In this document: positions 18,162 through 26,922 of the stretch, in pieces
Layout: every line of letters starts with the position of its first letter
How positions within the stretch are numbered: the stretch's first letter is position 1
Assembly: GCF_900156895.1 (NCBI RefSeq)
Contig: NZ_FTPD01000045.1
Coordinates: 62,001 to 126,000, forward strand
Length of the DNA stretch: 64,000 nt
Source: Mesorhizobium prunaredense
GTDB lineage: Bacteria; Pseudomonadota; Alphaproteobacteria; Rhizobiales; Rhizobiaceae
Direction: 5' to 3'
Translations under genes and position numbers: made by a program
Notes under the pieces: generated by a model
What the model was told of the DNA's origin: nothing
The model's input: the letters and a program-made list of their open reading frames with translations, nothing else
The model's database searches: none

Positions 18162-19967
18162 TCAGCGCAATACGCTCTGACGCAGCTTTTTGCCGCCCTC
18201 GACGCGCGGGGCGGACGCTTCCAGATGGAAGATCGAGCGATAGATTTCGCTGCGCCCGGCAAGCTCGTCATGAGTCCCGGAGTCCGCGAGCAAGCCTGCG
18301 TCGAATACGAGGATGCGATCGGCCGCCTTGATGGTTGAAAGCCTGTGCGCAATGCAGATCACCGTGCGCTGAAATGCATCGTCGAAGGCTGCCTCCATGA
18401 CGGCCCGCTCGTTTTCGCCGTCGAGCGCCGATGTTGCTTCATCATAGACAATCACGGGAGCATTTTTGAGCAGGGCGCGTGCGATGGCAACGCGTTGTTT
18501 CTGCCCGCCCGACAGATTGGTACCGCTCGGCCCGACAAGCGTATCGAGCCCGTTTTCCAGGTTAGAGGCAAAGCTGGTGACCCGGGCGAGGTCCGCCGCG
18601 GCCTCGATCTCCCGATCGGTGGCGTTCGGGCGTCCGTCACGAATGTTGTCACGGATCGAGCCTTCGAACAGGAAGACGTCCTGTGACACCAGTGCGATAT
18701 TGTCGCGAACGTCGGACAGGCTGATCTTCGAAATATCCTTTCCGTCGAGGAGAATCCTGCCCTTGTCCGGCTCCATCAGGCGCAGGACAAGATTGACGAT
18801 GGTTGTCTTGCCGGCGCCGGAGCGGCCGACGATCGCGAGCTTCTCACGAGGTCGCACCGCGAAGGAAACACCGTGCAGCGCCGGGCTGTTGCCGCCATAG
18901 GTGAAGGCGACATCTTCAAAACGGATGCTGCCCTCGACATCGGTGAGATGCTCGCCCGCAGTTGCGAGTTGTCGCTGTTCGGGGGTATCGATCAAATCAT
19001 ACATCTGCTCGACGGCCACCATTTGCTTCTGGATGTCGACATTGACCCGAGCCAACCGCTTGGCGGGCTCATAGGCAAGCAGAAAGGCGGTTATGAAGGC
19101 CATGAATTCGCCAGGCGTCTTGCCGTTGCCGAGCGTCTGCCAACTGGCATAAATGACGAAAAGCCCGATGATCACGCCGCCGCCGGTCTCCATCAATGGA
19201 CTCATCAACGCTGATGTCCGGTTGATCTGGATGCCGCGCCTTTCCATCTTGCGGACGGCCTTTGCGAAGCTGGCGGCAGCCTTGTCTTCGAGTTGGAATG
19301 ACTTGATTGTGCGGATACCTTCGACGGCTTCCGTGCCGATCGACTGGACCAATGCAGCCAACTCCGTCTCGCCCCTTGCCAGCGCCTTGAGCTTCCTGGT
19401 TATGACGCCCACCGATAGGAACAGCAGCGGTAGAACCGCCACGGATACCAGCGACATCACCGGATCCTGCTTGACCATGACGCTTGCCAGACCAATCAGC
19501 GTCAGCACATCGGAAACGGTGCTGCTCGTGAGGGTGAGAATAACGGCGGCCCCGGCGCGCGCGTTGAACATGATCTTGGAGACGAACTTCGCCGGATGCT
19601 GGTTGGCGAAGCGGCTGATGTCGAACCGCACCATTCGGGAAAACTGGCGGTTTTGAAGGTCCGAAACGATAGCCCGGCGAATCTTCCCCGTCGTAATAGT
19701 CTGGCAGTAGGCGGCGATCCCCTTGATCAGGAAAATGCCGATAATCACGGCGCTGATACCCGTTGCGGCGGCGGCGTTCCGATCCACATAGATGGAATTG
19801 ACCATGACACTCATGATCCAAGCCGCTGCGGCGGTCGCCGCCGCAGCGGCGATCGAACACAGCAAACCGGCGACATACAGCTTTATGTGCGGCGGCAGGT
19901 TCTCAATGATCAGGCGCTTGACCAGCGGGTATGCCAGGGCCGCTGAAATTCGTTTCTTTGCGCTCAT
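18162..19967 (-). CDS. MsbA-like ABC exporter (fused membrane and ATPase domains)
   Basis: 601 residues. A six-helix membrane domain (about 25-310) is followed by an ATPase domain with Walker A GRSGAGKTT, the signature LSGGQKQR, Walker B VIVYDEATSALD and the switch-His region IAHRLST. This is the full set of a type IV ABC exporter half-transporter that works as a homodimer in the inner membrane. MsbA-like proteins flip lipid-linked saccharides or lipids. Leading an operon of three transferase-like genes, it likely exports the glycolipid they build. The ATG at 19967 is the only good start. Confidence 0.88.
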   Translation of the reverse strand: MSAKKRISAALAYPLVKRLIIENLPPHIKLYVAGLLCSIAAAAATAAAAWIMSVMVNSIYVDRNAAAATGISAVIIGIFLIKGIAAYCQTITTGKIRRAIVSDLQNRQFSRMVRFDISRFANQHPAKFVSKIMFNARAGAAVILTLTSSTVSDVLTLIGLASVMVKQDPVMSLVSVAVLPLLFLSVGVITRKLKALARGETELAALVQSIGTEAVEGIRTIKSFQLEDKAAASFAKAVRKMERRGIQINRTSALMSPLMETGGGVIIGLFVIYASWQTLGNGKTPGEFMAFITAFLLAYEPAKRLARVNVDIQKQMVAVEQMYDLIDTPEQRQLATAGEHLTDVEGSIRFEDVAFTYGGNSPALHGVSFAVRPREKLAIVGRSGAGKTTIVNLVLRLMEPDKGRILLDGKDISKISLSDVRDNIALVSQDVFLFEGSIRDNIRDGRPNATDREIEAAADLARVTSFASNLENGLDTLVGPSGTNLSGGQKQRVAIARALLKNAPVIVYDEATSALDGENERAVMEAAFDDAFQRTVICIAHRLSTIKAADRILVFDAGLLADSGTHDELAGRSEIYRSIFHLEASAPRVEGGKKLRQSVLR

Positions 19968-20189
19968 TCCGTTTCCCGATGCGATGTATCGTTTTCTGAC
20001 GACCCTCGCTGCTGCCGATCCATGAAAATTCTCTCGACGCCGTCACACATGCGCCAAACTAATATCTGACGTCTGACTTCGTTCGAAGTTATAGTCAATC
20101 TTGAATCCTCCTGATTGCTGCTAGCGGCGAAGCGGACTACGTGTCAGGCATTGCTGTGGGCGGCCACCTATTATGATCATGGAGCGATA

Positions 20190-20520
20190 GTGACATTCCT
20201 AGAGCGAGTTCGACGAAAGTACCTTCGGCTCCGCCACCAACTCGGATACGTTAAACCGATCCGGTTGATGGCATCGAACAAATCAAACAAGAAGTATGAT
20301 AAATTTGTCAGTTCTGGCACCATTACAATCCAAAAAACCTCAATATTCACTTCTGACGATATATTCTTCACGATGGGGAGTTGCTTCGCGCAGGAAATTC
20401 GACGTGCCTTGACAAGCAGACAGATCGCGTGTGTTCCGTCTTACAGAAATATCAACTTCGACCCCACGCAGGCCATTGTAGATGAGTTGCCTATGCCGAG
20501 AATGGAACTCCCATGGAGTG
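20190..20520 (+). pseudogene. Truncated GSCFA-domain protein gene
   Basis: From a GTG at 20190 with GGAG five bases upstream, the frame encodes an N-terminus ending in IFFTMGSCFAQEIRRAL, which contains the name-giving GSCFA motif of that esterase-like family, then VPSYRNINFDPTQAIVDELP. Beyond about 20500 the sequence stops resembling the family and becomes Arg/Ser-rich, although the frame stays open to 20786 and runs into the gene on the other strand. A normal family member is roughly 300 residues or more, so about two thirds is missing. The segment is AT-rich compared with the window. It is read as a 3'-deleted relic of a polysaccharide-locus gene. Confidence 0.65.
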
Positions 20521-20641
20521 CGACTCAAGATCACGGGTCACTTGCTCGGCCGGTCCGGAAACAGACGCGGAGCCGGGCATCCCTGGCCGTTCTTCGGCAT
20601 GGCGCCCGGCCAAGCGTTGTCGATCCGCTAATTCGGGAGAT

Positions 20642-21268
20642 TCAGTCGACTGCCCCGACCAGTACATCGGGGTGTTCAACTATCGCGACCCAGCGCCCGG
20701 TATGCGTAGACGACTGCCTTTTTATAAATCGATATCCAGTTGCCGACCAAGGCTTCACATCGTTGTTGAGGTTGTCGAGCACATAGTCGCCTTTGTCGGT
20801 CTTGACGGTCAGCACCGCGTGCCCCTCGCCGTCCTGCTTCCTGACGACGGTGATCAGAAGGTTCGACAGCGATATGCCCTGCTGCCCGAGCAACCGGCGC
20901 TTGAGCAGGACATAGTCCTCGCAGTCGCCGAGCGCGTGGTCAGGATAGGACCAGAATTCCATCATGCCGTGAACGTCCAAATCGCTCGCGGGCCTGATCG
21001 ATCTGTTCACCAGCTTGTTGACGGAAGCGAGCTTGCCTTCCATGCCCGCGGACAGAAGGACTGGAGCGCTCTTGCCTGACCGTATTGCGCACTCCGCGGC
21101 CCGCCGTCTGCAGAATTCGATGTAGCCGACAGGGATGGAGGTTGGCTGCCCGGTGGCCATGGCGCCAGGCACGACGTCGGCCGAAGCCTTCTCCATCGGC
21201 GTCGCGGACATCATCAAGCCTATCAGTAGGCCGGCACACAGCCATGCCCGCGGTACCACCAATCCCAT
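20642..21268 (-). CDS. Bacterial transglutaminase-like cysteine peptidase (BTLCP)
   Basis: 208 residues. An N-terminal signal peptide (AWLCAGLLIGLMMSA) precedes a transglutaminase-like domain with the catalytic triad visible as Cys in GDCEDYVLLKRR, His in GEGHAVLTV and Asp in YVLDNL. BTLCP proteins are periplasmic and common in rhizobia; several sit next to secretion or surface-attachment genes. The ATG at 21268 is preferred to a TTG at 21301 that would lengthen the signal peptide. The gene is complete and abuts the GSCFA relic, whose loss of 3' sequence may reflect a junction here. Confidence 0.85.
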   Translation of the reverse strand: MGLVVPRAWLCAGLLIGLMMSATPMEKASADVVPGAMATGQPTSIPVGYIEFCRRRAAECAIRSGKSAPVLLSAGMEGKLASVNKLVNRSIRPASDLDVHGMMEFWSYPDHALGDCEDYVLLKRRLLGQQGISLSNLLITVVRKQDGEGHAVLTVKTDKGDYVLDNLNNDVKPWSATGYRFIKRQSSTHTGRWVAIVEHPDVLVGAVD

Positions 21269-21792
21269 TCGCCCCGCCCAAGAGGTAACAACCCGAAACA
21301 ATCTTTAATACCGCGTTACCATCTTTTCATGGGCGCATCAACACAGCCGACACACAATTTAAAGCGACGGTCGCGAACCACCTGACGGTGGACGCCGCGC
21401 GGTCGCCCGATCAGCAAATTGAGCGTTCACCCAATCAGGGGAATTGTCCCGCCTTTACGTCATCGGCGTTCTTCGGCAGCGCCGCTTACCGGACCTGATG
21501 ACGACGCCGACAGGTATTTGGCTGCGCCAACACCGACAGGCGGCCGAAAAAAATTGTAGCCAAATTTGTCGAAGTCCCAGAGCCACGGGACCTCGCATGG
21601 ATTCTCATACATTCGGATACACTTCGATAGCACTCGGGCAAACCTCTGCGACAGGCGTAGCGTAGTTTCATCCGTGAGCAGGAAGCCTCGTCATGGTGAC
21701 GAGACAGAGAGCCGACGGGATTTCGCAAGCAGGAGTGAATCCAACGCGAGCCGCCGTTGGCGGGCCTGCTCATTATTGAAAGGAAAAGTACG
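21269..21792. other. Intergenic stretch with one palindrome
   Basis: No supported gene in 520 bp. A perfect inverted repeat CTCGTCA-TGG-TGACGAG occupies 21687-21703, about 90 bp before the small secreted-protein gene, and is a plausible operator. The ribosome site AGGA for that gene lies at about 21780. The promoter of the BTLCP gene must also lie here. Confidence 0.4.
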
Positions 21793-22035
21793 ATGAACAA
21801 ACTTGTAACCGCTATCGCCCTCCTCGCCTTGTCGACAGGCGTCTCGCTCGCTGCCAATCAAAACCCGGATCGCGACCCGACCCGCGGCTTCGCTACTGGC
21901 GTCGACAACAGCGGAATGACCTTGGATACCAGTCACACGGCTTCCTTGCCTCAACCGGTGGTAGCTCCGAAAGAAGAACAGCCACAGCCCGGCAAGGTCC
22001 TTAGGGGTCGTGCGCCATGGGCGGGCAGCCGTTGA
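21793..22035 (+). CDS. Small secreted protein of unknown function
   Basis: 80 residues. A clear signal peptide (MNKLVTAIALLALSTGVSLA) leads into a short polar, proline-rich mature part (NQNPDRDPTRGFATGVDNSG ... PQPVVAPKEEQPQPGK). The ATG has AGGA about ten bases upstream, and a stem-loop follows at 22066-22101, so it looks like a complete monocistronic unit. No family was recognised. Small exported proteins of this type are common in Mesorhizobium and are usually annotated as hypothetical. It probably acts in the periplasm. Confidence 0.7.
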   Translation: MNKLVTAIALLALSTGVSLAANQNPDRDPTRGFATGVDNSGMTLDTSHTASLPQPVVAPKEEQPQPGKVLRGRAPWAGSR

Positions 22036-22065
22036 TACGCTGCACTTTTCCTCCCATGCAAAATT

Positions 22066-22101
22066 GTCCAATCACCCCGCATTCAGCGGGGGTGGTTGGA
22101 C
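22066..22101 (+). terminator. Strong stem-loop after the small secreted-protein gene
   Basis: GTCCAATCACCCCGC at 22066-22080 pairs with GCGGGGGTGGTTGGAC at 22086-22101 across a five-base loop, with one bulge and one mismatch or wobble. No T-run follows, so it may be a Rho-aided terminator or a transcript-stabilising hairpin. It is placed 30 bp after the stop codon. Confidence 0.6.
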
Positions 22102-22245
22102 AAGGGCGCCCAGGAAAATCGCGCCGTTAGGGTGAATTCAACATCTCAGGCGAGCGTGTCGAGGCGCATGGCGAACAACCATGCGACACGGTAGGCTCGG
22201 GCGACTTCTTCAGCGTCTCGGAAATGACCCTGGCAGCCGGGAAGA

Positions 22246-22494
22246 TCAAAGCTCAGGTCCCGAATCAACCTGCCGAGCGCCCCGGATCGCCGCTTCAAGG
22301 TCGATTTCGACGCCATAAGCGCTAGCGATACGCGAGTAGAACGTCGACGCCGGCTCATGACCGGCTTGCCGGACCTCATAGGATTCCAGCGCGCGCTCAA
22401 CCACGTCGGCGATCGAGCGGTTCTCGCGCCGAGCCAGCCGGTGCGCAAGATCACGCGCCTTTGCGCTGCGCACGGAAAGCCGCGGTTCGACCAT
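22246..22494 (-). CDS. VapB-like antitoxin without a partner toxin
   Basis: 82 residues starting MVEPRLSVRSAKARDLAHRL and continuing ENRSIADVVERALESYEVR, the N-terminal DNA-binding pattern of VapB (Rv0623/PSK-type) antitoxins. The C-terminal half (EIDLEAAIRGARQVDSG) is the expected toxin-binding tail. A vapC PIN-domain gene would be expected directly downstream (below 22246), but that stretch contains none. A short frame there reads MRLDTLA and stops, possibly the stump of one. It may be a solitary regulator or the surviving half of a lost module. Confidence 0.65.
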   Translation of the reverse strand: MVEPRLSVRSAKARDLAHRLARRENRSIADVVERALESYEVRQAGHEPASTFYSRIASAYGVEIDLEAAIRGARQVDSGPEL

Positions 22495-22731
22495 GTGGGA
22501 CTCCCTTTGCCGTTGATAGAGCTTAATGGCTTTGCTAGCGAGACGCCAGTTGATGGCGTTCTGATGGGGGGGCCATTCCGGGATGCCGTCGTTCAACCGA
22601 TCGCCGCAAACCGGCGCCGCGCCGTTTTGGTGGCACCCCCGCAATAGCGCAAGATGTATAGACAACCGGCCGCAACTGGTGTTCGTTTCCAATCCGACCG
22701 CATGGGTTTTTTCGGAATGCAGGAAACCGCC

Positions 22732-23505
22732 ATGGACGCCGCTCGCCTGTTCGACCTGACGGGAAAAAAGGCGCTGGTGACGGGCGCCAGCCGCGGCATC
22801 GGCCAGGCCATGGCGGAGGCGCTCTCGGCGGCCGGTGCCGATGTGGCGGTGACCGCCCGCGACGAAAATTCCCTTCGTGAGACGTCGGACCGAATTAGCG
22901 CACACGGGCGAAGGGCGCTTTGCCGGTCTCTGGACGTGCTCGACACCGATCGCATCCGCGTGGTGGTCGACGAGGTGGCGGATGCCTTTGGTGGGCTCGA
23001 CATTCTGGTCAACAACGCCGGCTACGAAAAAGTCCAGCCCTCGCTCGACGTGGACGTGGCGGTATGGGACCGCATCGTATCGACCAATCTGAAGGGCGCC
23101 TTCTTCTGCGCGCAGGCCGCGGCGCGGCGGATGGCTGCCGACAAGGGCGGCGGCGCGATCATCAATCTTTGCTCGCTGACTTCCTATGTCGGCATTCCGA
23201 CCGCGGTACCCTACGGCTCGTCCAAGTCTGGGCTTCTGGGCATGACCCGCGCACTCGCCGCGGAATGGGCATCGCTCGGCATCCGCGTCAACGCCATCGC
23301 TCCGGGGTATTTCCATACGGCGATGACGGATGCTTTTTATCAGGATTCCGACTGGCAGACGGCGATGCTGGCCAAGATCCCGCAGCGGCGCTTCGGCACG
23401 ATGCAGGATCTGGCCGGAGCCGTCGTGTTCCTGGCGAGCCGGGCATCAGCCTATGTCACCGGGCATTGCCTCCCCGTCGACGGCGGTTATCTCGCATCCA
23501 TCTGA
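22732..23505 (+). CDS. Short-chain dehydrogenase/reductase
   Basis: 257 residues from the ATG at 22732, which has AGGA seven bases upstream. It contains the NAD(P) loop VTGASRGIGQAMA, the NNAG motif (ILVNNAGYEK), the catalytic Ser in INLCSLTSYVG and Tyr/Lys in YGSSKSG, and the C-terminal LPVDGGYLASI. It is a complete classical SDR. It precedes an ABC importer and two more dehydrogenases on the same strand, so it probably oxidises the imported polyol or hydroxy-sulfonate. One candidate role is a DHPS-2-dehydrogenase of the HpsO/HpsP type (inference). It is separated from the importer by a 118-bp control region. Confidence 0.88.
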   Translation: MDAARLFDLTGKKALVTGASRGIGQAMAEALSAAGADVAVTARDENSLRETSDRISAHGRRALCRSLDVLDTDRIRVVVDEVADAFGGLDILVNNAGYEKVQPSLDVDVAVWDRIVSTNLKGAFFCAQAAARRMAADKGGGAIINLCSLTSYVGIPTAVPYGSSKSGLLGMTRALAAEWASLGIRVNAIAPGYFHTAMTDAFYQDSDWQTAMLAKIPQRRFGTMQDLAGAVVFLASRASAYVTGHCLPVDGGYLASI

Positions 23506-23548
23506 GCGACTGAGGTGTGGTGCAACAAGAACCGAGTAGACCCGACTT

Positions 23549-23566
23549 GTATATGGTTGTATATAC
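23549..23566. promoter_or_regulatory. Tandem HutC-type operator candidate
   Basis: GTATATGG at 23549-23556 and GTATATAC at 23559-23566 are spaced by one helical turn. GTATATAC fits the GT-N-TA-N-AC core described for HutC-subfamily GntR regulators. The site lies 58 bp before the first gene of the importer operon, which ends with a HutC-type gene, so autoregulation of the operon is the natural reading. Confidence 0.5.
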
Positions 23567-23623
23567 CACCTCACAGCGCCGGACGTTCTTGCATGCGACC
23601 GGCGACAAACAAGGGGAACCGCA

Positions 23624-24769
23624 ATGCAGGAGCCTTTCCGGGCCGTAGCTTCACGCGAAGCGGAAGGCGGCAGGGAAATCGCAGTCACGGTCCGCAACGT
23701 CGGGATGGACTTCGATGGGGTTCATGCCGTCAAGAATGCGTCCTTCGATCTGCCGAAGGGCCGGTTCCTCACCATTCTCGGGCCTTCTGGGTCCGGCAAG
23801 ACAACCCTCCTGCGGATGATCGCCGGGTTCCAGACCCCGAGCAGCGGCGAGATCTTCATCAACGGCGAAGCGGTGAGCGCGGTGCCACCGCACAAGCGGT
23901 CGATCGGCATGGTTTTTCAGAGGCTTGCGTTGTTTCCACATATGACGGCGGCCGAGAATGTCGCCTTCCCGCTGAAGATGCGTCGGCGCGACGCACGCAC
24001 CATTCCCGACCGCGTCGAGCGATATCTCGCGCTGGTGCGGCTCGGAGGCTACGGCGGCAGGCGCATTCACGAACTGTCCGGCGGGCAGCAGCAGCGCGTC
24101 GCGATTGCGCGCGCGCTGGTGTTTGAGCCCGACTTGCTGCTTCTCGACGAGCCGCTGGCTGCGCTCGACCGCAAGCTGCGCGAGGAAATGCAGCTCGAAT
24201 TCCGCCGCATCCAGCGTGAGCTCGGCGTCACCACGATCAATGTCACCCACGACCAGCGCGAGGCGCTGGTGGTTTCCGACGATATCGTCGTCATGGATCA
24301 GGGCGAGATCCAGCAGAAGGCACGGCCGATCCACACCTACCGCCAGCCCCGCAACGCCTTCGTCGCCAATTTCATCGGCGTCACCAACTTCATTGCCGGC
24401 ACGGTACGGGCCGTATCGGAAATGGGCGACGTCTCTATCTTTCGGGGCGATCTGATGCTTGCCGGAAAGCTCGGCGATCCGGCCAATCCGCCGGCCGAGG
24501 GCGACAAGGCATCGGGAGCGATCCGCGCCGAACAGATCCGTCTCGCCGGCGATGCTGCGCAGCTGTTGACGCTCGATTGCGTGCTGGCCGGGACCGTCAC
24601 CGACACGATTTTCGAAGGCGAGCGCATGGTCTACGAGGTCGCCTGCGCCGCGATTGGCGACGAGGTCATTCGCGTTTTTGACCATGATCCCGCCGCGCAC
24701 ACGCAGTTCGACATAGGCGAAAGCGTGTTCCTGGGGTGGAATGCCAGGGACATGCTTGTTTTTCGATAG
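23624..24769 (+). CDS. ABC importer ATPase, PotA-like
   Basis: 381 residues. The ATPase domain (about 20-250) shows Walker A GPSGSGKTT, signature LSGGQQQR, Walker B LLLLDEPLAALD and the switch-His region VTHDQREAL. A C-terminal TOBE-like domain (about 290-375; GAIRAEQIRLAG) is typical of PotA/CysA-type ATPases and may sense regulators or substrate. GGGGAACC precedes the ATG. It powers the two permeases encoded downstream. The five-gene order ATPase, binding protein, permease, permease, then dehydrogenases suggests uptake linked directly to oxidation. Confidence 0.9.
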   Translation: MQEPFRAVASREAEGGREIAVTVRNVGMDFDGVHAVKNASFDLPKGRFLTILGPSGSGKTTLLRMIAGFQTPSSGEIFINGEAVSAVPPHKRSIGMVFQRLALFPHMTAAENVAFPLKMRRRDARTIPDRVERYLALVRLGGYGGRRIHELSGGQQQRVAIARALVFEPDLLLLDEPLAALDRKLREEMQLEFRRIQRELGVTTINVTHDQREALVVSDDIVVMDQGEIQQKARPIHTYRQPRNAFVANFIGVTNFIAGTVRAVSEMGDVSIFRGDLMLAGKLGDPANPPAEGDKASGAIRAEQIRLAGDAAQLLTLDCVLAGTVTDTIFEGERMVYEVACAAIGDEVIRVFDHDPAAHTQFDIGESVFLGWNARDMLVFR

Positions 24770-24804
24770 AACCGGAAACCGGTCAAACCCAGAGGAGAAT
24801 GCAG

Positions 24805-25911
24805 ATGAAGCGCTTCAAGCCGACATTATCCCATCTTTCTCGCAGAACCTTCCTTCAGGCCACCGCCGCGCTCGGCGGCGCCTCGGCGCTCGGCCTGCGC
24901 GGCGCCTATGCGCAGGAGCCGGAAAAGCCGGCGGAGATCATCGTGCGCGCCTGGGGCGGCAGTTGGGTGGATAGTTTGAAGGCCGGCGTGTCCGACAGCT
25001 TCACCAAAATGACGGGGATTGCTGTTCGTCACGACCTGACCGAAGACAATGAGATCCAGCCCAAGGTCTGGGCGGCCGTGGCGCAGAACCGGGTCCCGCC
25101 GATCCACATCAACTGGGACACCACCACCAATGCCACGAAATCGGCACTGCGCGGCGTGACGGAAGACCTCTCCGACCTGCCGAACCTCGCCAATGTGACG
25201 GATCTTGCCAAGCCGGCCGGCCTGGAAGGCTTCCCGATCGTCAATACCTACGGCTATGTCTATGTGCTGGCCTATCGGCCCGCGGCGTTTCCGGACGGAC
25301 CGCCGAAGTCGTGGAAAGACCTGCTCGACCCGAAGTTCAAGGGCCGGCTTGCCTTCTACAATGACGGCATCGGCTTCCATTTCCCCGCGCAGGTCGCCGG
25401 TGGCGGCAAGCTGGAGGATATACCCGGCAACATGCAGCCGGCTTGGGATTTCATTACCAAGATGAAGGCGCAGCAGCCGCTGCTGGGCGAAGATCCCGAC
25501 TTCACCACCTGGTTCCAGAACGGCGAGATCGATGCCGCCTGCACCATCTCGACCAACGCCCGAGAGGCCCGCAAGAACGGGGTCAAAATCGAGTGGGTCG
25601 TGCCGGAGGAGGGTGCGAAATTCGACACGGACGGTTTGTGGATTCCCAAGGGCCTGCCAGAAAACGAACTCTACTGGGCCAAGCAATACATCAACCATGC
25701 GCTGACCAAGGAAGCCCAGCAGGTCTGGCTGGACGGCCTCGGCTTGCCGGGCGTGGTGCCGGGCCTCACGCCGCCGAAGGATCTGGTGGGCGATCCGTCC
25801 TATCCGACCACCGAAGCGGATTTCCAGCGCCTCATCCGCATCTCGTCGAAGATCCAGGTTGAGAATGAGAGCGAGTGGTTTTCCAAGTTCAAGGCGATCA
25901 TGCAGGGTTGA
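24805..25911 (+). CDS. Periplasmic binding protein, PotD-like, Tat-exported
   Basis: 368 residues. The start ATG at 24805 follows AGAGGAG. The N-terminus carries a Tat signal (SRRTFLQATAALGGASALGL), so the protein is folded before export. The mature part resembles spermidine/putrescine-type solute-binding proteins (IIVRAWGGSWVDSL, FPIVNTYGYVYVLAYRP, ITKMKAQQPLLGEDPDF). Such proteins also bind other small organic cations and acids. It delivers ligand to the two permeases downstream. The ligand is not readable from sequence; the neighbouring dehydrogenases suggest a diol- or sulfonate-like compound rather than a polyamine. Confidence 0.88.
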   Translation: MKRFKPTLSHLSRRTFLQATAALGGASALGLRGAYAQEPEKPAEIIVRAWGGSWVDSLKAGVSDSFTKMTGIAVRHDLTEDNEIQPKVWAAVAQNRVPPIHINWDTTTNATKSALRGVTEDLSDLPNLANVTDLAKPAGLEGFPIVNTYGYVYVLAYRPAAFPDGPPKSWKDLLDPKFKGRLAFYNDGIGFHFPAQVAGGGKLEDIPGNMQPAWDFITKMKAQQPLLGEDPDFTTWFQNGEIDAACTISTNAREARKNGVKIEWVVPEEGAKFDTDGLWIPKGLPENELYWAKQYINHALTKEAQQVWLDGLGLPGVVPGLTPPKDLVGDPSYPTTEADFQRLIRISSKIQVENESEWFSKFKAIMQG

Positions 25912-25977
25912 CGCCGGGTCGGCCGGTGCTGCGCTGGCGGCACCGGCTCCTTCACGACGTCGGAAACGGATTTTCTC

Positions 25978-26922
25978 ATGCGGGCAGCCAGGACAGCCTA
26001 TCCCCTCAAATGGCGCATCATGGATACGCTGGAAGGTGTTGCCGCCGCCATCTGGCCGGCGCGGTTCCGGCGCGCTACGCCCTATCTGATGCTGCTTCCG
26101 GCGGTGCTGCTGGTCGGACTGCTCGTGCTCGGTCTCATCCAGATCGCGGACGCAAGCCTGCGCACGCTCGACACCACCACCTTCCAATTCTCGGACAACT
26201 ATTCCATCGCCAACTTCCGGCGGGCGCTGACAGAGCCGCTGTTCCTGGTTGTCGCGCAGCGCAGCCTCATCGCCGCCCTGATCGTCACCACTGTGACACT
26301 CGTCTTCGCCTTTCCCTACGCCTATCTGATGGTGCGCACGCGTTCGCCAGGATTGCGCAAATTCCTGCTGATTGCGCTGTTCCTGCCGTTCTTCATCGGC
26401 CAGGTTGTGCGTGCCTATGGCTGGCTGATCATCCTCGGCAACCAGGGCATGGTAAACGAGGCGCTCGGCCTTGTCGGGGTCGCCCCGATGCGGCTCATCT
26501 ACAACTATCCCGCCGTGCTGTTCGGCCTCGTCCAGTACATGCTGCCCTTCGCCGTACTGATGCTGGCGCCGGCACTCACCGCCATTCCCGAAGAACTGGA
26601 GGCGGCCGCTGGATCGCTCGGCGCGAGCTGGGTTCGCACGTTCATCCATGTCGTGTTGCCACTCGCTCGTCCGGGCTTTATCGGCGCCGGCGTGGTGGTG
26701 CTGACGCTTTCGCTCACCGATTTCGCAGTCCCCGCGATCCTTGGCGGCGGCTCTCAGGACTTCATCGCCAACGCCATCTACGACCAGTTCTTCCGAACGT
26801 CCGATCAGGGCCTTGGCGCGACGCTGGCGCTTATGCTGGTCGCGCTCGGGTCAATCCTCGTCGGCTTGGTGTTCGCGCTGTTCGGAGCCGGAACGCTTGC
26901 GATGGGGAGGTCACGGGCGTGA
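25978..26922 (+). CDS. ABC importer permease, PotB-like
   Basis: 314 residues with six predicted membrane helices and the EAA coupling loop (EELEAAAGSLGASWVRTFIH) near residue 205. The N-terminal helix is preceded by a basic cytosolic stretch. It forms the inner-membrane channel with the next gene's product. The stop overlaps the GTG of the second permease (GTGA), indicating coupled translation. The ATG at 25978 is the annotated start; ribosome-site support is weak (GGAAACGG upstream), and an internal ATG at 26020 is possible. Confidence 0.88.
   Translation: MRAARTAYPLKWRIMDTLEGVAAAIWPARFRRATPYLMLLPAVLLVGLLVLGLIQIADASLRTLDTTTFQFSDNYSIANFRRALTEPLFLVVAQRSLIAALIVTTVTLVFAFPYAYLMVRTRSPGLRKFLLIALFLPFFIGQVVRAYGWLIILGNQGMVNEALGLVGVAPMRLIYNYPAVLFGLVQYMLPFAVLMLAPALTAIPEELEAAAGSLGASWVRTFIHVVLPLARPGFIGAGVVVLTLSLTDFAVPAILGGGSQDFIANAIYDQFFRTSDQGLGATLALMLVALGSILVGLVFALFGAGTLAMGRSRA

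Noticed and set aside
22246-23316. 356-codon minus-strand ORF that includes the VapB sequence at its end
   Set aside because: Everything upstream of 22494 is antisense to the SDR gene and the spacer. Only the last 82 codons look like a protein with its own start.
24826-26649. 607-codon minus-strand ORF across the importer genes
   Set aside because: Antisense shadow of the binding protein and first permease, which have clear motifs and ribosome sites.
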